A stretch of DNA of 64,000 nucleotides from Acidobacteriota bacterium (GTDB lineage Bacteria > Acidobacteriota > Terriglobia > Acidiferrales > UBA7541): contig PMTV01000053.1 in the NCBI GenBank assembly GCA_003167215.1, forward strand, positions 62,001 to 126,000, given 5' to 3'. Below are positions 8,901-17,814 of this stretch, one piece after another (positions within the stretch are counted from its first letter, which is position 1; each line of letters starts with the position of its first letter). Under the pieces are notes generated by a model. It did no database searches and was not told the origin of the DNA. It saw only the letters and a list, made by a program, of their open reading frames with translations. Made by a program: the position numbers and the translations under genes.

Positions 8901-10938
8901 GGACATCGAAAACAACAACATCACTCTGGGCACGGGAGGAACTTCCTACGGAATTTACGGCAACACCTCGGTGGGCGACCTGGACGGCACAAATACTTTG
9001 TTCAAGCATAACAATATGAATCCGCAGTCCAGCGGGGACACCTGCTTTTATCTCGCCGGCATCTACAACGCGATCGTGCTGGAACAAAACGCCTGCATTC
9101 TGCCGCCGGCAAGCTCCACCGGCTACGTTCTGGCGAAAGACAGCAATGGGAATTATCCCAACAACGACGAAATATACGGAAACGACTGCGAAAGCTCCTC
9201 CGCCGCATTTGGACAGATTTGCTACAACATTATCGGCGCCACCAGCGTCACGTTTGGACCCAACAACCGCTGCGAAGATATTTACAATTGCATTCAATTT
9301 CCATCCGACGGCTCGGCCATCGGCATTCACCTTCTCGATCCGTACCTTTCCATTACCAATGCGACGCAGATCAAGCCCAACGAGCCGGCCACCGCGATGG
9401 TGGCGATCGATAACAACGGGCACAACTGGACGCCTTCGATGCATTTCGGGCAAAACGATCTGGCCAGTACGAACCTGCTCGCAAATGCCGGGTTCGAGGC
9501 GTGGAATGGCGGGACTACCTTGTTGGCGTGGGGCGGGGCGAGCGGCACGAATATCAATCAAGCTGCTTCCGGAATTTACGCGCGGCAATCGAGTTCGAGC
9601 GCGCCCGTGGATGGCAACACGCAGGGCAGCTACAACGTGAAGGTCGGCGACGGGGCGACGGCCGGACTCGGCGTGAACACGCAATGCATTTCGGTGGATC
9701 CGGCGGCGGAATACACATTCGGCGTGCGCGTGGCTGCGGGTTCCACATCCGCCAATTTCAGGCCGGGGTTCCGTTTTTATTACGACTCGAATTGCACCGA
9801 AGCGGACAAAATCACGAACATCGCCACCAACGCCCGCGTGCTCGCGCCCGCAAATTATGTGGACAATGGCGGCAACGGCGGCAATTGGCAGAGCACGAAC
9901 GCGTCGCTCACCTATAACAACGGGATTACTTGCAACTGCAACGTCACCGGCGCGGACTGGCAAGTAGCTACGGCGAATACCTGGACTGTGAACCGCAATT
10001 ACGCCGTGATTTTTCGCGTGCCGAACGGGTACAGCGTTTCAACATCCGTGGCGCATTCGATGCGGATTTTGTTGCTCGAAAATTCGGCTTCGTCAAGCAA
10101 TTACATTTATTTTGACGACGCGTATCTGGCCAAAGGCCCCATGCCTTCCGAGCCGCGCTTCGCGCCGCTTGCGGACAGCGGCAACGGCGGAAGCGACACG
10201 GTGTATTCGAATCTCAGCGTGCAGGGGAGTGTGAACGGAACGAGCCAGAATGCGTCGAGCGCGGGTGGGCAATTTTTGGGCGCTACCAGCGGAACTGCGC
10301 CGAGTCTGATCGCGCAGTTGAGCACGGGGCAAACCGGACACATGTTCGATCTGGACCCCAGCGGCTCGACGACTCCGGTTTCTTTTTTCGATAATTCCGG
10401 CAATCTTTTTTCCCGCAACGATCTGAATGCAGTGAGTGCGCTGGGCGCCGCGACCGTTTCGATGTCCAACGCGAGCGACGGCCTGGCGATAGCCCCCGCT
10501 TCGGGCACTACGAGCGGAAATGCACTCAAGGTGATGGCACCCGGATCGTCCGCCACGATCAACGCGTCCATTTCTTACGCGGGTAACGTGCAGGGAATTT
10601 TCCTGCTAGCAAATCGAGGGAGCTCGATCAGCGCGTCGAACGTGACGCTATCAAGCGGATGGGGAAGCTCTGCGTCGGTCACTGCCAGCGGGACGAGCCA
10701 GCGGTTTACAGCGACCGTGACAGCGAGCGGGACGGCCGCGGCGAATCCCACGGTGGCGATTAATTTCACGAATACCTGGCCGCTGACGCCCATTTTCATT
10801 TGCAAGATGGTGGGTGGCACCGGCACGGTTGCTAACGTCACGGGAGAAAACACTGCAACCACCGGAAGCATGACGCTAACGTACAACGCGACACCTGCCA
10901 GCGGGTCCACGTACATTTTTAACTGCCACGGCGAATAG
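5953..10938 (+). CDS. Giant beta-helix (pectate lyase-like) protein with export signal
   Basis: A protein of 1661 residues. The ATG at 5953 follows GAAGAGG by 10 bases and avoids overlap with the zinc-ribbon gene. A basic N-region of about 55 residues leads to a hydrophobic segment (57-77) ending AYAQG, a likely Sec signal or anchor. A carboxypeptidase-regulatory-like segment follows (about 95-160). A pectate-lyase-type beta-helix begins near 240 with the pattern GAKGDGATDDTAAIQAAI, as in phage tailspikes and exported polysaccharide lyases. A second helix-type region starts near 834. From about 1172 (NLLANAGFEAW) there is a carbohydrate-binding-like jelly roll, and the C-terminus is Ser/Thr/Ala-rich beta sequence. 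A carbohydrate-binding or -cleaving surface protein is inferred. The signal peptide is unexpected for a virion tail fibre. Confidence 0.7.
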   Translation: MRPNGTIRLAGIQMTRAGSDLARDVRRCLTQALRASWHLARGVRSGTTGGRTRRLTGALTAYAALVATVALAASLAYAQGSRKDDVVFGPEGHPVAGATITVCQSTATGTPCSPLATLFTDATLSVPSQNPFQSDGLGNYHFYAPAGRYLIQITAPQINGTQTFPDVILPADPSSTGVGNNISAFGLTLGGNLTVAGNANIAGTLTTANFSPGSFTPTSLSVLGSETITGPRPRIDVTAYGAKGDGATDDTAAIQAAITAACGTLIGGISVIPELDFPSGVYAVKQPQLPSTAPVFEVPCGRLTFKGMGTASTLQFVRGPMAVVRSIAGSSPNNAPVFDLRYPGAYAGTTFRDIEIDGYNKALWFYTTTSDKLENVNLFVQQTGQADNSALEVTNSFWFEWHGGECAGAEVSGIYCVLLTGDAPLGSEAPLDGLMEFDNLQGIGGMFHYDQRVNTVGSGPGNMHFQDIRGWEANHGPFFYITNSTGNPGGTALPVMTNLTFGNVSGADSTCAAGVATSCALVELNSSGSNLNGVIIDFSIGGSGGSPMIQNDNPSTSSVYGCNIRSGGNFSSNGLVQDSNGNPVSGCSAQSWNGFDYFVRSGGGGGPDPRLRSDVNVYGGYDGDALRATFNGSRFAGVGIDPVFGLMLNDGTDFGYGASIAQNASGSFDIQFPRTYPPTSVAGTATTGGSIAAGTYFATMYSTTTSCSSTESAPSQQSAGVALSGSSNAITWNWTLPISGVSTIAGYCIATSTVPYLNNGQWQPVQTNYTFISGASTSSFTMTALPSAGGPDSVISTLMPVHRFTPSSLGINNTNPQFNLDVNGTAAVNALNGVQKAERFSGADAAAKITACLSAAAASTASAVCDARGMAGTLTGAHHITIPAGTVLLWGQGQLTVTDTTTNDAVELTGDGASIKGYQESGTGTIANPDTSGFIACGNAGCTTVKNPNQATSKINFVHIEGMALTATGASSKVIDMTSIGHSDIENNNITLGTGGTSYGIYGNTSVGDLDGTNTLFKHNNMNPQSSGDTCFYLAGIYNAIVLEQNACILPPASSTGYVLAKDSNGNYPNNDEIYGNDCESSSAAFGQICYNIIGATSVTFGPNNRCEDIYNCIQFPSDGSAIGIHLLDPYLSITNATQIKPNEPATAMVAIDNNGHNWTPSMHFGQNDLASTNLLANAGFEAWNGGTTLLAWGGASGTNINQAASGIYARQSSSSAPVDGNTQGSYNVKVGDGATAGLGVNTQCISVDPAAEYTFGVRVAAGSTSANFRPGFRFYYDSNCTEADKITNIATNARVLAPANYVDNGGNGGNWQSTNASLTYNNGITCNCNVTGADWQVATANTWTVNRNYAVIFRVPNGYSVSTSVAHSMRILLLENSASSSNYIYFDDAYLAKGPMPSEPRFAPLADSGNGGSDTVYSNLSVQGSVNGTSQNASSAGGQFLGATSGTAPSLIAQLSTGQTGHMFDLDPSGSTTPVSFFDNSGNLFSRNDLNAVSALGAATVSMSNASDGLAIAPASGTTSGNALKVMAPGSSATINASISYAGNVQGIFLLANRGSSISASNVTLSSGWGSSASVTASGTSQRFTATVTASGTAAANPTVAINFTNTWPLTPIFICKMVGGTGTVANVTGENTATTGSMTLTYNATPASGSTYIFNCHGE

Positions 10939-10949
10939 AAGAAGGTCAC

Positions 10950-11339
10950 CTAGGCCTTCACGGCGATGCCCTGGATTTCGAACCGCGCATCGAACAGCAA
11001 TGGTCCTGACCCGATGAACGCGCGGGCCGGAAGCGGTTCGGTGAAATATGTGCGGTAGATTTCGTTGAACTGGGTGAACAACGCAACGTCAGGACAGAAA
11101 ATCTGCAGCGATACTACATCCTGCATGGTCATCTCCACTTTGGCCAGCGTGTCGCGCAGGCTATCCATCATCAAGCGAATTTCCCCCTCGACACTTTCCG
11201 GAACCTTTTTTGTAGCGGGGTCCAGGCCGATGTGCCCGCAGAGATAAAGAGTCTCGCCCACGAGCACACCGCTGCTGAACGGCAACGAACCAAAGCCGCC
11301 CGGTGCCGGGATATGTAAACGCTTTTGAGTTGACGCCAT
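10950..11339 (-). CDS. RidA family protein
   Basis: A 129-residue member of the RidA/YjgF/UK114 family, trimeric enamine/imine deaminases that remove reactive 2-aminoacrylate-type intermediates. The core shows SGVLVGETLYLCGHIGLDP near residue 20, then LAKVEMTMQDVVSLQIFCPD, and the C-terminal PARAFIGSGPLLFDARFEIQ. In active RidA an Arg in the PARA segment binds the carboxylate and is present here. The position usually filled by Val before the C-terminal Glu-Ile is Phe-Glu-Ile, within family variation. The ATG at 11339 follows AAGGAGAG, which rules out the longer upstream frame. It converges on the giant beta-helix gene with only 11 bases between them. Confidence 0.88.
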   Translation of the reverse strand: MASTQKRLHIPAPGGFGSLPFSSGVLVGETLYLCGHIGLDPATKKVPESVEGEIRLMMDSLRDTLAKVEMTMQDVVSLQIFCPDVALFTQFNEIYRTYFTEPLPARAFIGSGPLLFDARFEIQGIAVKA

Positions 11340-11518
11340 TTTCTCTCCTTCGCAAATCCTGATGTAGCTACGCGACGATGATATTGCAAACATCAGGCCG
11401 TCGTATTGCGAACACGGCGGCCAGTGAACGCGTCGCAAGTCCATAATGGCGTGGTCAGGCGCCACGAAACTTTTCTGTCAAGTGCTCTCCACACGCAGCA
11501 GCAATCTCGGAGGCAATT

Positions 11519-12235
11519 ATGCCCGTCGTCCCGACAACCGCGTATTCGCAGGCGGAAGACGCGCTGAATTTGGCGCGCGCGCTGGTGAACGATTCGGCGG
11601 GGGTGGTCTTCACCGACACGCTGCTGATGCCGCTGCTGAACTCGGCATATCGCGGATTGCAGCGCGAGCTGGCGGAAAATGGCGTCAGCGTGCTGGTGGA
11701 GCAGCAGGACATCGAGCTGGACGTCAACTCGGACACCGGCGCAACGAATCTGGAAATCAGCGACGTCTCCAGCCCCCAGCTACCGGCGGATTGCCTGATG
11801 CCGCACATGTTGTGGGAGCGCGCCACGGCGAACACGACGGACACCTTCGTCCCCATGGAGAAATTCATGAGCGGCGGCGGGATGCTGAACCTGCAGCCCA
11901 GCAGCTATTTGCGTCTGTGGGAATGGCGCGAGGACAAGATCAATCTGATCGGCGCGACACAGTCGGTCACGGTGCGCGTGCGCTACGAAAAGATTCTGCC
12001 GCTGCTTGTTCTGGGGACGGACCCGGTGCAGATCCGCAGCGCCACGGACGCGTTGGGATTCGCAACCGCGGCGCTGGCGGCTCGTTCGCGCGGCGCGCGC
12101 GCGCTGGCTGCCGACCTTCTGGGCTCTGCGCAAACTGCGGCGGAGAATTTGATCAACCGCTACGTGCGGCCGGAGCAAACCAAGGGACGGCGCCGCAAAC
12201 CGTACAGTTACCACCGGCGGATAATTTATTTGTGA
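11519..12235 (+). CDS. Phage adaptor / head-tail connector-like protein
   Basis: A 238-residue protein with a good CGGAGG site 8 bases before its ATG. The N-terminal part is a helical segment of the type AEDALNLARALVND, then LLMPLLNSAYRGLQRELAENG. The middle contains a beta-rich region and a Met/Trp-rich loop (CLMPHMLWERA). The C-terminal helix (ALAARSRGARALAADLLG) precedes a very basic tail. This layout, a helical bundle with a central beta region, resembles small podovirus-type head completion or adaptor proteins. The assignment is by architecture and context, not by a catalytic motif. It stands alone on the plus strand between ridA and an NHL-repeat gene on the minus strand. Confidence 0.5.
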   Translation: MPVVPTTAYSQAEDALNLARALVNDSAGVVFTDTLLMPLLNSAYRGLQRELAENGVSVLVEQQDIELDVNSDTGATNLEISDVSSPQLPADCLMPHMLWERATANTTDTFVPMEKFMSGGGMLNLQPSSYLRLWEWREDKINLIGATQSVTVRVRYEKILPLLVLGTDPVQIRSATDALGFATAALAARSRGARALAADLLGSAQTAAENLINRYVRPEQTKGRRRKPYSYHRRIIYL

Positions 12236-12328
12236 GATGAGGCGGCGGTTTCAATCACAACACAACTGAGTGTTCTTCGCCGGCCGGACGGACCCGGCAG
12301 TATTTATGGGGTCGCCAGGTACTCATCC

Positions 12329-12356
12329 CGGGCGCAGCATGCTGCGATCCTACCGA
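12329..12356. repeat. Short palindromic repeat, GGGCGCAG family, second copy
   Basis: The sequence GGGCGCAGCATGCTGCG followed by ATCCTACCGAA is a palindrome (CGCAGCATGCTGCG is perfect). It lies between the adaptor-like gene and the stop of the NHL-repeat gene, so it could form an RNA hairpin at the end of either transcript. Confidence 0.6.
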
Positions 12357-12379
12357 ACTCTGCAAGTGGATATTTTTCT

Positions 12380-14665
12380 CTAATTCACGACGAGGGTGAC
12401 GGTGAAGCCGCGCGTGGCGTTTTGGGACGTGCCCTGCACGATGAGATTCGTGGTACCCGCGGGTGTGGACTCGGGCTTTCCGCTGCCGCTACCCCCGCCA
12501 CAGCTGGCGAGGATTGCCACAAAAAGTACGATGACCGCTGCGGTTGAGATTAGCCGGAGCAGTGCCGTGCCTGACAATGTATCGCGGAAAAGGTTCGCGA
12601 AGATGATGCGCATCGCGTTCGGACGCGAAAGGTGCCGCGGGAAAAACGCGGTCCCAAATATCGCGCACAGAAGCGCGACTAACATTGCGAGTGCAGCAAA
12701 GGTCGTCAAACCGAACGACCCCATGACATGATCCGCCGGAGCAGCCGGTCCGTTTGGTCCGCCACGCGGTGCGCGAATGGTTGGAAGAAATCCACTCGAC
12801 GTGGGCACTTTGGTGTTCGGCCCGGTAGTTTGAAAGGTGATATTAAAAGGAACCGCCGTGCCGCGCGTAACGTTCACCGTCAGACTGGCGACCAGCGGAG
12901 TAGTTACAGTGGAACCGAGGGAGATGCCGCAGGTGGTATTCGTCGGCAAAGTAACCGGGCAATTCAACGTCACGGGCCCGCTGAACGCATCGTCCGGAAC
13001 GACCTGCAATAGAAATGTAGCGGCCAAGCCCGGGTCAATCGCGATTTGGTAGATGGGGCCGACGTTAGTCGCCGGCGTGATCTGATAATCGTCGCCCGTG
13101 CCAGCTACTGCGGCGGTCAAAGTGGCTGGCGGGTTCGTGCCGGCGGTGTAGAACACAACCAGATTGTCCGAAAGCGCGCCGGTCGATTGCGGCGTAAATA
13201 CTACGTTGAAGGCACAAGTCGTGCCGTTCAGAACAGTCGCAGTGCAGGAAGAGCTGGCCACGGAGAAGTTGGTCGTGCCGCTCTGAAAACTGGCGCCGAC
13301 TTGACTGAGCGTCCCGCCGGAATTATTCGTGAGGGTAAAGGCTTGCGACGCCGTCTTGCCGTCAACCGGCTCGAAGCCGAAATCGGTGGGAACCGGCCCA
13401 GCAGGAGGAGTTAACGTCACACCCGTGGCGGGAACGCCGGCGCCACGCAGTTCGAGAAGCCTATGCGATCCCTGATCCGCGATGAAAAGATTTCCGTTGG
13501 AGTCGAAAGCGAGCTCGCCGGGGGAAGTCAAGCCGCGCGCGGCGGAAGTCATTTTTCCAGTTGTGGCATCGAGCCGCCAAATTTGGTCCAGTCCGCCGCC
13601 AGGGCCTGAAAAAGACACAAACAAGTTTCCGGCGCCGTCCACGGCCAGGCCGGTGGGAATAATTCTAGCGCCCGCAGGATTCTGGCTTCCGGCGAACCAT
13701 TGCGAAGGCGAGATGGCCGAGGTGGAAATGGAGCTGGTCTTCGTGTTGATCTCGACGATGGAGCCGGTGTCAGGTGAAGAGGCGAAAACTTTGCTGCCAT
13801 CCAGAGTGACTCCTACGCTTGCGGGCGACACTACGTGGGCGAGAATCTCCAGCACGCCGGGCGAATCGGACGCCACCGAGTGCAACATCAGCACGGCATT
13901 CGCGCCGCGGTCGGCGATGTAAAGATTTCCCGCGTGGTCCAGCGCCAGACCGAGGGGCTCGATGAGTTCGAAATTCTGTCGCGGACCGAAACGTCCCACA
14001 AGGCCGCGAACGATTCCGGGTTCGCTGCTGGAAGCACCCGCGATGCTGCGGATGGTTTCGTTCAAGGTATCCGCTACGAAAACCGTGCCATCGGGCGCGA
14101 GGGCAACTCCGCTGCGCATCGCTAGCGAATTAAGTTTCAGGTCGAATTCCGCGCCGGAGACTGCACCGCCATCGCCCAGCGAACCCGCTGCGGCCTGGCC
14201 GGCGAACAGCGCGATCGCGCTGCCGGTCGTAACCGAGCCGGTCAGATTATTCGCCGCGATGGACGCATTTGACGCAGGGGCCAGGGTGAAGATCCGGTTT
14301 CCTTTGTCGGCGTTAGCCAGGTAAACGAGTGCGGATTGGGCGACGTTGGAATTTTCAGCGCTCGCTGCATTGGTTGCGCTTTGGGACTGCGGCTCGACCG
14401 CGAGCGAACGCGCAGAAATGTTGGCGGCGACGGTGATGGGCGCGTTTGCAGTCGCGGGCGTTTGTGCGGAATTCGCGCCGGCCTGCGTGCGCGGCAGAGT
14501 GGGCGGCGTAGTGCTCGAATCGGCTTTGATGGAAGACGTCTGCGAGGAAGGCAACGCAGGCGTTTTACTTTGCGCGCGAGCCGCCGCTGATAATTTCAGC
14601 GCCGCTGCGAATCCAAGCAGCGTCAACACCGTTACCGCACAAACGATTCGCAGTCCTCGCACCAA
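12380..14665 (-). CDS. Exported NHL-repeat protein with choice-of-anchor D-like domain and double hydrophobic C-terminus
   Basis: A 761-residue surface or periplasmic protein. A signal peptide (VCAVTVLTLLGFAAAL) is followed by a Ser/Thr/Ala-rich linker to about residue 110. NHL-type propeller repeats follow, recognisable as GTVFVADTLNETIRSI, GNLYIADRGANAVLML and GNLFIADQGSHRLLEL. A choice-of-anchor D-like Ig domain begins near residue 430 (FGFEPVDGKTASQAFTLTN) and a further beta domain follows. The C-terminus has a transmembrane segment (TTFAALAMLVALLCAIFG), a basic stretch, then a second one ending ILASCGGGSGSG and a short beta tail. AAGGAGAG precedes the TTG/GTG start. Similar C-termini recur in acidobacterial exported proteins, from memory. 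The ligand is unknown. Confidence 0.75.
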   Translation of the reverse strand: MVRGLRIVCAVTVLTLLGFAAALKLSAAARAQSKTPALPSSQTSSIKADSSTTPPTLPRTQAGANSAQTPATANAPITVAANISARSLAVEPQSQSATNAASAENSNVAQSALVYLANADKGNRIFTLAPASNASIAANNLTGSVTTGSAIALFAGQAAAGSLGDGGAVSGAEFDLKLNSLAMRSGVALAPDGTVFVADTLNETIRSIAGASSSEPGIVRGLVGRFGPRQNFELIEPLGLALDHAGNLYIADRGANAVLMLHSVASDSPGVLEILAHVVSPASVGVTLDGSKVFASSPDTGSIVEINTKTSSISTSAISPSQWFAGSQNPAGARIIPTGLAVDGAGNLFVSFSGPGGGLDQIWRLDATTGKMTSAARGLTSPGELAFDSNGNLFIADQGSHRLLELRGAGVPATGVTLTPPAGPVPTDFGFEPVDGKTASQAFTLTNNSGGTLSQVGASFQSGTTNFSVASSSCTATVLNGTTCAFNVVFTPQSTGALSDNLVVFYTAGTNPPATLTAAVAGTGDDYQITPATNVGPIYQIAIDPGLAATFLLQVVPDDAFSGPVTLNCPVTLPTNTTCGISLGSTVTTPLVASLTVNVTRGTAVPFNITFQTTGPNTKVPTSSGFLPTIRAPRGGPNGPAAPADHVMGSFGLTTFAALAMLVALLCAIFGTAFFPRHLSRPNAMRIIFANLFRDTLSGTALLRLISTAAVIVLFVAILASCGGGSGSGKPESTPAGTTNLIVQGTSQNATRGFTVTLVVN

Positions 14666-14957
14666 GCTCTCTCCTTACGTTCGACGCTTAGGATTCAACT
14701 GAAGGCTTTCGGGTTGTGCGCCGCTGCAGCGTACAGCGCTAAATGATAACAGTGATAGACGGCCTGTTGCCAGCGGGCAAGACCGCAGAGTGCCCTAATT
14801 TCAACGGACGACCTGGCCGGACGGCCGGGCGACTCCAGGCTCGGCTACGACGTCGAGGGCTTGCGTTCGTAGCGCCGACCCTGCGCGTTCAGTACACCTG
14901 CAAGCATTCCGCACGCATCGTGATTCACGAATCACCAATCTCAGCTTTGGAGGAACA

Positions 14958-15311
14958 ATGGCACTTACATTTTCGATTATAGATACTTGGGAAGACGGCA
15001 AGCGGGTGCACGTCAGCGGCACGGTGGTGGTTTCGGGGAATTACACGACCTCGGGAGACACGCTGGACCTTTCGCAGATCCCGTTGATCGCGTCGGACCA
15101 GCCGCCGGTGCAGGGGACTGCGTGGATGGACGGGCTCGCGGGATACAATTACGTTTTCTATCCCGGCGCCGCAATGAACGCAAACAAAGTGAAAATCTTT
15201 CAGCAGGGCGCGTCAGCCGGGCCGTTTCCGGAACTGGCCTCCGGAGCGTATCCCTCGGCCATCACCGCAGATACCATCACGTTTTACGGCATTTTCAAGA
15301 AGCTACAGTAG
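14958..15311 (+). CDS. Small phage structural-type protein
   Basis: A 117-residue, mostly beta-strand protein with an excellent ribosome site (GGAGGAACA directly before the ATG). The sequence has short strands separated by Gly/Asp turns (VHVSGTVVVSGNYTTSGDTL) and ends in TADTITFYGIFKKLQ. The same kind of small protein is often found next to capsid or tail genes, where it may act as a decoration or head-completion protein. That role is inferred from neighbourhood only. It lies 36 bases upstream of the large tail-type gene and is probably co-transcribed with it. Confidence 0.5.
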   Translation: MALTFSIIDTWEDGKRVHVSGTVVVSGNYTTSGDTLDLSQIPLIASDQPPVQGTAWMDGLAGYNYVFYPGAAMNANKVKIFQQGASAGPFPELASGAYPSAITADTITFYGIFKKLQ

Positions 15312-15347
15312 CGCATCCTTCCGCGTCACTTTCCTTCGCGAGATCAC

Positions 15348-17735
15348 ATGTCTATTGAAACTTTTACGCCGTTGCCGCTGAATATCTTCAGCACCTGGAT
15401 CACGCTGCTCGATCCGTCTGATGTGCCGCCGGGGATGTCGCCCTCGCTTGCCGATGTAGAGTTTTTTCCCGGCGGGGTGCGAACGCGGCCAGGGCTTGTC
15501 CCTCAATTTCCGGTGGTGGCGGGGTCGCCGCAGATCAATGGACTGAAAACGTACGCCACGACCAATTTGGTTCAGCGAATGATTGCGCTGGATTCGATCG
15601 GTAATTTGTACAAGGAAACTTCGCCGGGAGTGCTTTCGGTGGTTGCGTCGGGAGGCAAGCCGGGACTTTACCTAGCGTCGGACACGCATTTCGGCCGTGA
15701 ATACATGGCGTTCGGGGACGGACTGATTGGCCAGGACATCCCACGGCAGTATGACGACACGAATTTCGACCGCGTCAGCCAGATTGGGCCGGCGGAAGGG
15801 CCAGCGGTTGCTGACGCCACCGATGCCGGCAATATTTCGCCGGGCGCGCACCAGTGCTCCGTAATTTTTGTCACGCGGCAGGGATACATGACCGCGCCGT
15901 CGCCGCCAACTACCTGGACTGCGGCGGGCAGTAAAAAAGTTAACGTGACAAATATTCCCACGGGCCCTTCGAATGTGGTGCAACGGTTGCTCGCGTTCAC
16001 GGGCAGCGGCGGGGCCACTTTTTATCAAGTGCCCGCGACGATGACAATCAACGACAACGTCACCACGTCGCTGGAGGTGGACTTTACCGACACGATTCTG
16101 CTCAGCGGCTTGAGCGTGGAAAATCTGTTTGGACAGATCGAGCTGCCGTGCCAGCTTGGCGTGGTGGATTACGCCGAGCGGCTTTTTTGGTGGGGGGAGC
16201 GCGCCAAGATGGACAACTGGCGCAATCTTTCGTTCGACGGCGGCTGGGACATTTCCGGCGACGGGCGCCCGCTGGGCTGGCAGCTCGATCCCACGTTCGG
16301 AGCGGGAGGAAGCCGCGAGCCGAGTTTCTCGGTTTGGGGCGATGCATATCGGATTACGGCGGACGGCGTCACCATCCAGCGCGGAACGATCGCACAAAAT
16401 GCGATCACCGACGCGTTCGGCGATCAGTTGCTGGTGAACAACACGGATTATTCGGTGCGCGTGCGCGTGGCGCGCAGCTCGAATCTCTCAGCCGGAACGT
16501 TGCGCATCAATACATACAGTCCGACGATGGGGCTGGTCGGAGCGGGGCTGGTTGTTTCCGCGGCGCAGGCGACTGCTTCGTACCAGGAATTCACGGCGCC
16601 GCTTTTTCCGCCACAAACTTCGCTGCCGACAGATCTGACACTGCGCGTTTATGCCGACAGCACACCGGGGCCGAGCGGCGAGTCGTTTCTCGTTGACGAC
16701 ATAGAAGTATTTCCGACGTTCGCCGCGCAGAATTCATCGCTGGTGCGGGCCTCAGCTACGGAAACGCCGGAAAGTTACGACGGCGTATCCGGAATCCAGG
16801 AAATCGCGGTGAACAACGGGCAGGGAATTCGAGCCGCGTTCAGCTTGCGCAGCAATTTATATTTTGTGAAAGAACGCTCGATATACGTGACCGCGACGGA
16901 CGGAGTCAACGAGCCGGCGCTTTGGGGCGTGGAGGAAGTGTCGAACAAGGTGGGCACGCCTTCGGCGCACGGCGTGGGCTACGGCGAAGAATGGGTGGTG
17001 ATCGCGGGCCGCTCGGGACTTTATTATTTTGACGGCAGCGAGCCGATCAAATTGTCGCAGGAAATCCAACCCACCTGGGACGCGATCAATTGGCAATACG
17101 GCCAATTGCTCTGGGTGCAAGTAGACACGCAGCACAAACGCATTTACGTCGGCGTGCCGATGGGTGCGGCCACGCAGCCGAATCAGATTCTAATGCTCGA
17201 TTACACCGAAGGAATGCAGGACCCGCTCGTCTCGATTTATACGGCCGCGGCGGAACGATCGCGAAAATGGGCTCCGTGGATGATCTCCGCGAATTCGTGC
17301 GGGCTGATCGAGCGGAGCAACGGAGTGGCCCAGGTTTTTCTCGGGGCGAATAATTCCAGCGGAAAAATCTATGCGCTGACCGAAGGGCAGTTTTCAGACG
17401 ACGGCGGGGCGATCAATTCGTTTTACTCCACGGCGTTTCTTGCGGCCACCGGATTGAGCGGCAGAAATTTGTTTGGCTACCTGACGGCTTACGTGCAGGG
17501 GGCAGGCTCGCTGTCGCTCACTTCGTTCTCGCCCGGCGACGTGAGCGTGCTGTCACTCGGCTCGTGGACACTCGCAGCACCAGCTTCGCGCGACATGGAG
17601 CAGTTCACAAACGTGCTGGCCGAGCGTGTGTCGTATCAGATTGGCACAAGCGTCGCGGGGTCGTGGTTCTCGATTACAAAGTTGGTACCTTGGGCGAAGG
17701 CGGATCCGTTCGCGATAGTGCGCGGAACGAATTGA
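15348..17735 (+). CDS. Large phage tail-type protein
   Basis: A 795-residue protein without a signal peptide. The N-terminus, with SLADVEFFPGGVRTRPGLVP near residue 35, resembles the opening of tail-tube or tail-stabilising proteins of podovirus-like phages, where genome-encoded element lists are followed by an Arg-x-Arg-Pro-Gly-Leu motif. The middle (about 310-455) contains a jelly-roll, carbohydrate-binding-like insertion that ends near SFLVDDIEVFP. The rest has propeller-like blades such as WVVIAGRSGLYYFDGSEPI. The start ATG follows a weak GAGA site. It belongs with the preceding small gene. Exact position in a virion is not deducible. Confidence 0.55.
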   Translation: MSIETFTPLPLNIFSTWITLLDPSDVPPGMSPSLADVEFFPGGVRTRPGLVPQFPVVAGSPQINGLKTYATTNLVQRMIALDSIGNLYKETSPGVLSVVASGGKPGLYLASDTHFGREYMAFGDGLIGQDIPRQYDDTNFDRVSQIGPAEGPAVADATDAGNISPGAHQCSVIFVTRQGYMTAPSPPTTWTAAGSKKVNVTNIPTGPSNVVQRLLAFTGSGGATFYQVPATMTINDNVTTSLEVDFTDTILLSGLSVENLFGQIELPCQLGVVDYAERLFWWGERAKMDNWRNLSFDGGWDISGDGRPLGWQLDPTFGAGGSREPSFSVWGDAYRITADGVTIQRGTIAQNAITDAFGDQLLVNNTDYSVRVRVARSSNLSAGTLRINTYSPTMGLVGAGLVVSAAQATASYQEFTAPLFPPQTSLPTDLTLRVYADSTPGPSGESFLVDDIEVFPTFAAQNSSLVRASATETPESYDGVSGIQEIAVNNGQGIRAAFSLRSNLYFVKERSIYVTATDGVNEPALWGVEEVSNKVGTPSAHGVGYGEEWVVIAGRSGLYYFDGSEPIKLSQEIQPTWDAINWQYGQLLWVQVDTQHKRIYVGVPMGAATQPNQILMLDYTEGMQDPLVSIYTAAAERSRKWAPWMISANSCGLIERSNGVAQVFLGANNSSGKIYALTEGQFSDDGGAINSFYSTAFLAATGLSGRNLFGYLTAYVQGAGSLSLTSFSPGDVSVLSLGSWTLAAPASRDMEQFTNVLAERVSYQIGTSVAGSWFSITKLVPWAKADPFAIVRGTN

Positions 17736-17814
17736 CCGCAGATGCAATTTGACCTCCGGGTTGCAGCGCGGAAAGGGTCAATTCGCGCAAGACCCGCCGC
17801 GCGCGTAGCTCACT

